The notes below the pieces were generated by a model. It searched no databases and was not told the origin of the DNA. It saw only the letters and a program-made list of their open reading frames with translations. From assembly GCF_002735905.1 (NCBI RefSeq), contig NZ_PEBD01000012.1:293500-357499 (forward strand): a DNA stretch of 64,000 bases, given 5' to 3'. A program made the position numbers and the translations under genes. Of this stretch, positions 1-6,899 are shown piece after piece. Source of the stretch: Williamsia muralis (GTDB lineage Bacteria; Actinomycetota; Actinomycetes; Mycobacteriales; Mycobacteriaceae). Each line of letters begins with the position of its first letter. Position 1 is the stretch's first letter.

Positions 1-353
1 AGCTGGGTCATCGTGGAGGCCAGATCGTGTTCGACCACTCGCCGGTTCGTATCCAGCACGATCTGATGAGAACGACCGCAACTCGGGCACAGCAGCTGCT
101 GTGACGCCGGGTCGAACACCAACTGTGCCCCGCAGGTGTCGCAGGGGTAGGTACGTGTCCGCTCGGTGACCTGGAATTGGGCTCGCTCGGGGTCCGATGG
201 CCCGGGCACCGGTTGCTGTGGCGCCGTCGGTCGCGCGTCACGCGTCGGCAACGGTGGCGGGCTGAAGGACGGCGGCGCGGCGTACCCCGACGGCGAGGCG
301 TCCGGATCAGCATGACCGGGCAGCGGGGGCGGTCCGAAGTTGTCGTCGTTCAT
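1..353 (-). CDS. Zinc-ribbon protein, 3' end outside window
   Basis: Partial gene reading leftwards off the window edge; 117 residues are visible from an ATG at 353. The first 60 residues are Pro/Gly/Asp-rich and look disordered. A zinc ribbon follows, with CxxC pairs at Cys71/Cys74 and Cys89/Cys92, in the style of TFIIB or primosomal-helicase ribbons. It lies 2 bases downstream of the SPFH/GYF gene on the same strand, so the two are almost certainly co-transcribed. Known: pairs of a virion-core-like SPFH protein with a zinc-ribbon protein are common in bacteria, function unclear. Inferred role: partner of the SPFH protein, perhaps membrane associated. No strong Shine-Dalgarno is seen, consistent with translational coupling. 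Confidence 0.72.
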   Translation of the reverse strand, partial: MNDDNFGPPPLPGHADPDASPSGYAAPPSFSPPPLPTRDARPTAPQQPVPGPSDPERAQFQVTERTRTYPCDTCGAQLVFDPASQQLLCPSCGRSHQIVLDTNRRVVEHDLASTMTQ

Positions 354-355
354 GG

Positions 356-1504
356 CTACACCGTCGGTGTGGTCGTCGGGATGGGTGGCGGAGTCGCGAA
401 CAAGCCCGCAAGAGCGGGAACGGAGGCCGCCTGCGCCCAGCCGGGCATGCCCTGGGTCCACACCAGAGTTGCCCCGGTGAACTGACCCGACGCGACTGCA
501 CCTTGCAACTGGGCGACGGTGTAGGGGCCCGCAGGCTGACCGCCGTTGTCGATGTGGAACGTGACGGCCCCGGGCAGCGGTGGAGGCCCTTGTGGCGCAG
601 CGGCATTCGCCTGCTGCGCCTGCCCGCCGAACTGGCCGGCCATCTGGCTGCCCAACGCCACGCCCATACCGGCCGACATCATGTCGCCCATTGCGCCCCC
701 GCCGGGGTTCTGGGCTGCGGCGAGCATGGCGTCGGCGGCTCTGCCCTGCTGATAGCGGCCCAGGTCGCCGACGTTGTTCAGGAAGCCGCCCTCCTCGACC
801 CCGCGGGCGACACCACGCGTCATCGCCGAGGTGATCTCGTCGGGCAGCGAGATGTTCATCGTGATGGAGTCGATGGACAGACCGAACTCGTCGTCGACGC
901 GTTCGGCCACGAAGTCCCGGAGTTTCTGCGACAGCTCGACCTGGCGACCCTGGAGGTCGATCACGCCGAGACCGGTTTCCATGACCATGTCGGAGAACGC
1001 CAGCGTGATGACACGCCTCAACAGCTCAGAGATCTCAGCCACGTCCACCTCGCTGTCGGTCCCGATCACCTCGCGAAGAAAGATGTCGGGTTCAGCCACT
1101 CGAACGACACACAAACCGTTGGCCCGCACCTGGACCATGGTGAAATCCGGGTCGCGAACCGTCACCGGATTGGCGGTACCCCAACGTAAATCGGTGACCG
1201 GCCGGGTGTTGATGAAGTACACCTCGGAACGGAAAGGACTGTTGAACCCGTGCTTCCAGCCCTGCAGGGTGCTCAGGAGCGGAAGGTTCTCGGTGGTGAG
1301 CTGGTAGTGACCCGGACCGAAACGGTCGGCCAGTTGTCCGCGGTAGACGAAAACAGCCTGCTGACCTTCACGGACGATGAGTTCGGCGCCGTTCTTGATC
1401 TCATTGTTGTAGCGCGGAAAACGCCAGGCCAGCGTGGAGCGCGAATCATCGATCCATTCGATGATGTCGACGAGTTCACCTTTGAGCTTGCCGATGATCC
1501 CCAT
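356..1504 (-). CDS. SPFH (band-7) domain protein with C-terminal GYF_2 domain
   Basis: 382 aa. The N-terminal two thirds (about residues 25-230) match the SPFH/virion-core-like YdjI type, with RPVTDLRWGTANPV typical of the family. A flexible Ala/Gln/Gly-rich linker follows. The last 60 residues form a GYF_2 (DUF4339) module, seen as GPYTVAQLQG and a Trp-rich WTQGMPGW. SPFH proteins form oligomeric membrane-associated scaffolds; GYF_2 is a protein-interaction module. No transmembrane segment or signal peptide is evident. The ATG at 1504 is preceded by AAGGAG at a 10-base spacing. It is followed 2 bases later by the zinc-ribbon gene. Function beyond scaffold is unknown. Confidence 0.82.
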   Translation of the reverse strand: MGIIGKLKGELVDIIEWIDDSRSTLAWRFPRYNNEIKNGAELIVREGQQAVFVYRGQLADRFGPGHYQLTTENLPLLSTLQGWKHGFNSPFRSEVYFINTRPVTDLRWGTANPVTVRDPDFTMVQVRANGLCVVRVAEPDIFLREVIGTDSEVDVAEISELLRRVITLAFSDMVMETGLGVIDLQGRQVELSQKLRDFVAERVDDEFGLSIDSITMNISLPDEITSAMTRGVARGVEEGGFLNNVGDLGRYQQGRAADAMLAAAQNPGGGAMGDMMSAGMGVALGSQMAGQFGGQAQQANAAAPQGPPPLPGAVTFHIDNGGQPAGPYTVAQLQGAVASGQFTGATLVWTQGMPGWAQAASVPALAGLFATPPPIPTTTPTV

Positions 1505-1672
1505 AACCGTTTTTCTCCTTGCGGCGTCGCCTGATCGCTGTCTTCGGTGATGTTCGCGCAGCAGTCGCCCCGGCGGCTGTCACTAGTGGGCAGTCTAATC
1601 GTGTCGTGCGCCCCCATGGCCTGCTCGCGGTGGCACAGTGGTTCCGATGAGTTGGGTGTCGGTGTGAGCCGG

Positions 1673-2374
1673 ATGGCAGGTTTTCGAGCGGGGCGACGGG
1701 GGTTGTCCTTGCTCGCGATGGTCGCTGTCCTCGCGGTCTCCGGGTGCACCTCCGCGGTCGACGGTGAGCCCACGGCTGCACCGACGAGGTCGGCAGAGCC
1801 GAAGAACTCGAGTTCGAGCGTTGACCTCGCATCACGATCCGTCACCGCTGCGGACTTTCCGGCCGGGTATTCACCGACAGAGGTGACCGGGGACCAGTTG
1901 GGCGCCGTCGTCGCCGATACGGCGGGTGTCCCCTCGGGCGGCGGTGTCAATCCACCGAACTGCGCCCCGAGACCGTTGCCCAGTGGCGCTGGGCAAGCGG
2001 TTGCGTGGGTGGCAACCGGCGCAGGGCCCAATGCGGGAACTCTCAGCGCCGTGTCGGTTCTGGTGAACTCGCCGCTGGCCGACCTACAGACCCAGATCCG
2101 GAACTGCCCGTCGTACACAACCGACGCATTCGGTGCGACAGCCACCGTGACCACCACGATCCTGCCTCCTTCGCCCGCGGAATCCGACGAGTCGATGGCG
2201 TTCCGCCGGGTCACGGTCTCGGGGGCGATGACTCAGACGATGACCGCGCTGGTGGCCCAGAACGACGGGGTACGCGTATACGTAACCTCCCTCATAGCAG
2301 GTCCGCGGCCCGGATCGGATGGGTTGGCGCTCGACGAGTTGTACACCAAGGCGGTCTCTCGCTCGCGTGGATGA
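1673..2374 (+). CDS. Putative lipoprotein
   Basis: 233 aa from ATG 1673 (GTG 1664 is an in-frame alternative). A short Arg-rich start leads into a hydrophobic segment ending in the lipobox LAVSGC, with Cys25 as predicted lipidation site, so it should be anchored on the outer face of the membrane. The mature part is Ser/Thr/Ala-rich with two further cysteines (in NCAPRP and RNCPSY) that could form a disulfide, as in mycobacterial extracytoplasmic sensor-like domains. I do not recognise the family. It is divergent from the SPFH gene and about 100 bases upstream of the DUF4192 gene. No function is assigned. Confidence 0.7.
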   Translation: MAGFRAGRRGLSLLAMVAVLAVSGCTSAVDGEPTAAPTRSAEPKNSSSSVDLASRSVTAADFPAGYSPTEVTGDQLGAVVADTAGVPSGGGVNPPNCAPRPLPSGAGQAVAWVATGAGPNAGTLSAVSVLVNSPLADLQTQIRNCPSYTTDAFGATATVTTTILPPSPAESDESMAFRRVTVSGAMTQTMTALVAQNDGVRVYVTSLIAGPRPGSDGLALDELYTKAVSRSRG

Positions 2375-2470
2375 GTCGGCCGCTGTGGACAACCCGGGAA
2401 CGGTGGACAACCTGGCCGAATCGGTCCTCGCGCCATCGCTTTTGTCGCCGGGTGACCCGAACATCGGTGC

Positions 2471-3769
2471 ATGACATCTGACAGCTACTCGACATCGGTT
2501 TCTGGCCCGGGAGCATTGATCACCGCCATCCCGGCCCTCCTCGGTTTCATCCCGGAGCGTTCCTTGGTCCTCATCACCCTCGACGGGGACGGTGGCGAGA
2601 TCGGCACCACCATGCGACACGATCTTGTGCTCGATGACAAGGGGCGTCCGACCTCGGAGATGCTCGCGCTCATCGAGCACCTCGCGCACGTATGCGAGTC
2701 GTACGAAGCACAGCTTGTGATGGGGGTCGTGATCGACGGCGCCCATCCGGCCGACAGCCCCCACTATCGGTGCCTGTTCGCGATCATCGATCGGCATCTG
2801 GCCGCGGTCGGCGGACTGTACGGCGGTTTCGTGACGCCCGCCATCACATCAGGTTCTCACTGGACAACGATGTGGGACAACAGGTCCGACGCACAACAGG
2901 GGAGCGGCCCGGCCACGGGTGTGGTGGGTGACCCGACGATCAGCCCGGTGGCCATCGCACGTGCCGTCAAGAACGGCAGGCGAGTACTGATGACCCGCGA
3001 CGAGATGGTGAACAGTTTGTCAGCCCTTCCGCACTGTGCGGATCCGGCCTGTGACGCCCACGCCGTGGCTGCCGACGATGACAGGGCGTACTGGCGGATC
3101 CACGACGAACGCGCTGAGAGTGCGCTGTTCGGCACAGGGGAGGACGACGAGCTGGAGCCACAGGACTGTGGTCGAGTGGACGACACCGCGCACTGGGTGA
3201 ACCGGGTCCCGCAGTCGCTGGACCAGACGACAGTCGCTCCATCGACACTGCGACAGTGGGCCGAGTCGGCGGCGCCGCAGCGAATTGCCTTGCCGACCTT
3301 GGTCGATGGCCTGCGCCGGCTGCAGGAGAGCCTCGACCTCGAGAGGGCCCTGGACGTGCTCGAGGACGGTCGTGAGCTGACGTGTGCCGATCTCCGGTTC
3401 TTCGACAAGGCCCTTCGCGAGTTCTACGTGCGCGACTCACTGCTGGCGTTGGCGGTCACCGACCGATGGATGGACGCCGAACGCGCGTGGACGCAGGCTG
3501 CTCGCCGGCTCCGCGGTCGTGGACAGGCATCTGCGGCTACTTTGCTCGGGTTCATCTACTACGTACACGGCAACGGGGCGATGGCAGGCACCGCATTCGA
3601 CGTCGCGTTGCGTGCCTGCCCGGACTATTCGATGGCGGTGCTGTACAGCGATGCCCTCGTGCGGGGGATCCCACCCAACAGGATCAGCGAATGCGCCGAA
3701 TCAGGATTCATCGTCGCCCGGTCACTGGGCGTGACACTTCCGGACCCCGTGATGCGGCCGGCGGCCTGA
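2471..3769 (+). CDS. DUF4192 family protein
   Basis: 432 aa. The N-terminus carries the family hallmark IPALLGFIPERSLVLITL and the rest is Asp/Ala-rich with a helical C-terminal half. DUF4192 proteins are restricted mainly to actinobacteria; their biochemical role is unknown. ATG 2471 gives the full family length. The gene ends 9 bases before the convergent galE stop, with no room for a separate terminator. No signal peptide or membrane segment is visible, so it is probably cytoplasmic. Confidence 0.82.
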   Translation: MTSDSYSTSVSGPGALITAIPALLGFIPERSLVLITLDGDGGEIGTTMRHDLVLDDKGRPTSEMLALIEHLAHVCESYEAQLVMGVVIDGAHPADSPHYRCLFAIIDRHLAAVGGLYGGFVTPAITSGSHWTTMWDNRSDAQQGSGPATGVVGDPTISPVAIARAVKNGRRVLMTRDEMVNSLSALPHCADPACDAHAVAADDDRAYWRIHDERAESALFGTGEDDELEPQDCGRVDDTAHWVNRVPQSLDQTTVAPSTLRQWAESAAPQRIALPTLVDGLRRLQESLDLERALDVLEDGRELTCADLRFFDKALREFYVRDSLLALAVTDRWMDAERAWTQAARRLRGRGQASAATLLGFIYYVHGNGAMAGTAFDVALRACPDYSMAVLYSDALVRGIPPNRISECAESGFIVARSLGVTLPDPVMRPAA

Positions 3770-3778
3770 GAACGGACG

Positions 3779-4771
3779 TCATCGAGCGGCGGCGGCCGCC
3801 GAGTGCGCTCGATCGCCGAGGGTCCGCGTGAACTCCCAGGCGTCGCTGACGATGACCGGCAGGTCCGTCTTCTCGGGGTACCACCCGAGGTCGGCGATGG
3901 CCTTGTCGCTCGAGGCGATCAGGACAGCGGGGTCGCCGGCGCGACGCGGCGCATCGACGACGGGGATGTCGAGACCCGTCACCTCGGCACATGCCGAGAT
4001 GACTTGCCGCACAGAGAATCCCGTGCCACTGCCCAGGTTGTAGATCGCGTGACGTCCGGCGATTGCCGATTCGAGCGCCAGCACATGTGCCTGCGCCAGG
4101 TCGTACACGTGGATGTAGTCGCGAATCGCCGTGCCGTCATCGGTGTGATAGTCGGTACCGAAGACCTTGATGTGGTCGCGGTGTCCGAGGGCGACCTGAA
4201 GGATCAGCGGGATCAGATGCGTCTCGACCTGACGATTCTCGCCCGCGCCGGCATGAGCGCCCGCAACGTTGAAGTACCGCAAGCTCATCGCAGCCAGTCC
4301 GTGCGCCGCCGCGTAGGACGTGATGGCGTGGTCGATGGCCAGTTTGGTTGCGCCGTAAGGGTTCGTCGGTCGAGTCGGTGAGGACTCGAGAATCGGCACC
4401 GACTCAGGTTCGCCGTAGGTGGCGGCGGTGGAGGAGAAAACCAGTCGCGGAGTTCCCGAAATCCGAACCGCCTCGAGGAGGGCCAATGACTCGACCACAT
4501 TGCCGTACCAGTACTTTTCGGGTGACTCGACCGATTCGCCCACCAATGACTGCGCGGCAAAATGGAGTACGCCGTCAAATGAGTCGGAGCCGAGTACTCG
4601 CGGCGCGACCTCACTCACGTTGCCCTGGATGAACGCGGCGTGGTCGGGCAGGGCATCGACATTGCCGGTGGAGAGATTGTCGATGATGGTGACGTCGTGG
4701 CCGTGCTCGATCAGCACCCGAGCGCAGACGCTACCCACATAACCGGCTCCGCCGGTGACCAGAAGCTTCAT
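3779..4771 (-). CDS. galE: UDP-glucose 4-epimerase
   Basis: 330 aa, normal length for the short-chain dehydrogenase-type epimerase. It interconverts UDP-glucose and UDP-galactose, supplying UDP-galactose for galactan and other glycans. The NAD-binding GxxGxxG motif is at residues 7-13 (GGAGYVGS), the active-site Ser near 114 in [10 protein letters not shown], and the catalytic Tyr139/Lys143 pair in YGATK. Its start lies 10 bases from the ideR stop on the same strand, so ideR-galE is a probable operon. From memory, a dtxR-galE arrangement also occurs in Corynebacterium, which supports the assignment. Confidence 0.93.
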   Translation of the reverse strand: MKLLVTGGAGYVGSVCARVLIEHGHDVTIIDNLSTGNVDALPDHAAFIQGNVSEVAPRVLGSDSFDGVLHFAAQSLVGESVESPEKYWYGNVVESLALLEAVRISGTPRLVFSSTAATYGEPESVPILESSPTRPTNPYGATKLAIDHAITSYAAAHGLAAMSLRYFNVAGAHAGAGENRQVETHLIPLILQVALGHRDHIKVFGTDYHTDDGTAIRDYIHVYDLAQAHVLALESAIAGRHAIYNLGSGTGFSVRQVISACAEVTGLDIPVVDAPRRAGDPAVLIASSDKAIADLGWYPEKTDLPVIVSDAWEFTRTLGDRAHSAAAAAR

Positions 4772-4781
4772 TGCGGTGCGT

Positions 4782-5465
4782 TCAGACCTTCTCGACCTGC
4801 AGCGAGTGGGCCATTTCCTCGGACAGTGTCAGACCTTCGTGTCCCGGGGTGATGATGACAATCGCGCCGGGCTTCACCGACACGGTCACCCGCGCGTTGG
4901 GCACCACACCGGCCTCACGGAGCTGGCTGATCAGTTCGATGTCCGACTGGGCGTGCTCGGACAACCGTCGAACGATCACGGCAACCGGTTCGCCCTGCGG
5001 GAGCTCGGAGATGCGCGTCATCGGTCCGGGAGGTGCCATGTCCTCGTAGCCCAGCAGGTCCAGGCCGGGGATCGGGTTCCCGTACGGCGAGGTGGTCGGG
5101 TGGTCGAGGACCTCCAGTAGACGTCGCTCGACGTTCTCGCTCATCACGTGTTCCCAGCGGCATGCCTCGGCGTGCACGTCTTCCCACGGCATGCCGATCA
5201 CGTCGACCAGCAGCCGCTCGGCGAGCCGGTGCTTACGCATCACCGACACGGCAAGGCTGCGGCCTTTGTCGGTCAGCTCGAGGTGGCGGTCACCCGCAAC
5301 CATCACCAACCCGTCGCGTTCCATCCGTGCGACGGTCTGTGACACGGTCGGGCCGCTCTGTTCCAGTCGCTCGGCGATACGGGCTCGCAGCGGAACGATG
5401 CCTTCTTCCTCGAGGTCGTAAATCGTCCGGAGATACATCTCGGTGGTGTCGATCAGTTCGTTCAC
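4782..5465 (-). CDS. ideR: Iron-dependent transcriptional repressor IdeR/DtxR
   Basis: 227 aa from GTG 5465. An ATG three codons upstream (5474) is possible, but the GTG start reproduces known IdeR numbering. With it, the ancillary metal-site residues His79, Glu83 and His98 and the primary-site residues Met10, Cys102, Glu105 and His106 all fall at the published positions. The N-terminal winged helix ([16 protein letters not shown]) binds DNA, the middle domain dimerises, and a C-terminal SH3-like domain follows residue 150. The protein binds Fe(II) and represses siderophore genes while controlling iron storage. It heads an operon with galE. In M. tuberculosis and corynebacteria ideR/dtxR adjoins sigB; here acuC and the acyltransferase gene separate them. 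Confidence 0.96.
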   Translation of the reverse strand: MNELIDTTEMYLRTIYDLEEEGIVPLRARIAERLEQSGPTVSQTVARMERDGLVMVAGDRHLELTDKGRSLAVSVMRKHRLAERLLVDVIGMPWEDVHAEACRWEHVMSENVERRLLEVLDHPTTSPYGNPIPGLDLLGYEDMAPPGPMTRISELPQGEPVAVIVRRLSEHAQSDIELISQLREAGVVPNARVTVSVKPGAIVIITPGHEGLTLSEEMAHSLQVEKV

Positions 5466-5606
5466 GATCCCCATCCCTTTCGTCCTCTAGTAAGGTTACC
5501 TGTACGAGTGGGTGGTAGCGGTAGCGCGGGGCGACGGGGCGCGATACGCCCGTGCCCTCGTCCGGGTGAACCAGGCCGACAGGGCCCCACTGCGCATCAG
5601 TCGAAC

Positions 5607-5612
5607 TAGGCT
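5607..5612 (+). promoter_or_regulatory. -10 box of a probable leaderless acuC transcript
   Basis: TAGGCT lies exactly 6 bases before the acuC ATG (5619) and there is no Shine-Dalgarno between them. Transcription would therefore begin at or next to the A of the start codon. No convincing -35 box is present, as is common for actinobacterial housekeeping promoters. The same spacing recurs in front of zapE, dut and the EamA exporter. Confidence 0.5.
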
Positions 5613-5618
5613 CGCAGC

Positions 5619-6899
5619 ATGAACAATGCTGTCGATCGACCCGGTGCGGAGCCGGCCGCGGTGATCTGGAGCGACGACTTCCTCGGATACCGATGGACGG
5701 CGGCGCATCCGATGAACCCGGTACGGCTGGCCCTGACGATGTCTCTGTCGCGGTCGCTCGGGGTGCTCGACGGTGTCGAGACCACGCCGCCGATGAACGT
5801 CGACGACCGGCTGCTGCAGACCGTCCACACCTCGGCTTACCTCGACGCGGTGCGCAGCGCTTCCGCGGTCGACGACTACGTCGGCGGCGCAACGCATTTG
5901 CTGGAGAGACTGTTCGGGCTGGGTAGCACTGACAACCCGATCTTCGAGGGAATGCACAGCGCCGCCAGCGTTCTCGTCGGCGGCACCATGGCGGCCGCCG
6001 CGGCAATCGCGTCCGGCTCGGTACGTCGAGCGGTGAACATCGGTGGGGGCATGCACCACGCGATGCCCGGTCACGCGGCGGGTTTCTGCATCTACAACGA
6101 CTGCGCTGTCGCCATCAGGTGGCTGCTCGAGCAGGGGTATGACCGCATCGCCTACATCGACATCGACGCGCACCACGGTGACGGTGTGCAAAAGGTCTTC
6201 GCCGCGGATCCCCGCGTTCTGACGGTGTCGTTGCACCAGCATCCGGCGACGCTCTGGCCGGGCAGTGGGTGGCCGGAGGAGGTGGGGGAGCAGGACGGCA
6301 GGGGCACCGCGGTCAACATCGCGTTGATGCCCGAGACCACGGACAAGCTGTGGCTGCGCGCGTTCCACGCCATCGTGCCCGGGATGCTCGAGAGCTTCCG
6401 CCCCCAGATCATCGTCAGCCAGTGCGGAGTGGACAGCCACCGGCGTGATCCGCTGACCGACCTGTCGCTGACGATCGACGGCCAGCGCGCCGCGGTCCTG
6501 GCCATGCGTGACCTCGCCGACACCTACGCCGAAGGGCGTTGGCTGGCGGTCGGCGGTGGCGGGTACGGCATCGTGGACGTGGTTCCGCGCAGCTGGACCC
6601 ACCTCATCGCTGCGGTCACCGGACACGACATCGACCCGGTGACAGCCATCGATGAAAGCTGGTGCCGCGCAGCGACAGAGGAGACCCAAGCGCTCGACGA
6701 AACGCTGCGCGGCGATCCCGTGAACAGCATGACCGACGGGGGCGACATCGACTACCTGCCGTGGGACGGTGATGGTGGCGGGCCGCTGATGGCGGGTGTC
6801 ACCGATGCCGCCCAAACCCGAACAGACGCCACCATCATGGCCACCCGCCGAGCGGTGTATCCGCTGAGCGGACTCGATCCGGAGGACCCCCGTGACTGA
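5619..6899 (+). CDS. acuC: Acetoin utilisation protein AcuC, histone-deacetylase fold
   Basis: 426 aa arginase/HDAC-fold deacetylase. Active-site motifs are GGGMHHAMPG (His146/His147), the Zn-binding DIDAHHGDG (Asp183 and His185) and a later GVDSHRRDPLTDL supplying another ligand, then GGGGYG near the catalytic Tyr. AcuC-type enzymes remove acetyl groups from lysines; in Bacillus AcuC reactivates acetyl-CoA synthetase. The stop codon overlaps the next gene by 8 bases. That gene encodes a protein acetyltransferase-like fusion, so an acetylation/deacetylation pair is made from one transcript. The residues needed for Zn-dependent catalysis appear intact. Confidence 0.9.
   Translation: MNNAVDRPGAEPAAVIWSDDFLGYRWTAAHPMNPVRLALTMSLSRSLGVLDGVETTPPMNVDDRLLQTVHTSAYLDAVRSASAVDDYVGGATHLLERLFGLGSTDNPIFEGMHSAASVLVGGTMAAAAAIASGSVRRAVNIGGGMHHAMPGHAAGFCIYNDCAVAIRWLLEQGYDRIAYIDIDAHHGDGVQKVFAADPRVLTVSLHQHPATLWPGSGWPEEVGEQDGRGTAVNIALMPETTDKLWLRAFHAIVPGMLESFRPQIIVSQCGVDSHRRDPLTDLSLTIDGQRAAVLAMRDLADTYAEGRWLAVGGGGYGIVDVVPRSWTHLIAAVTGHDIDPVTAIDESWCRAATEETQALDETLRGDPVNSMTDGGDIDYLPWDGDGGGPLMAGVTDAAQTRTDATIMATRRAVYPLSGLDPEDPRD

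Noticed and set aside
5493..5501. AGGTTACCT near the ideR start as an IdeR iron box
   Set aside because: The consensus is 19 bases with AGGTTAG and CTAACCT half-sites; this is a single shorter palindrome, so binding by IdeR itself is unlikely though another factor is possible.
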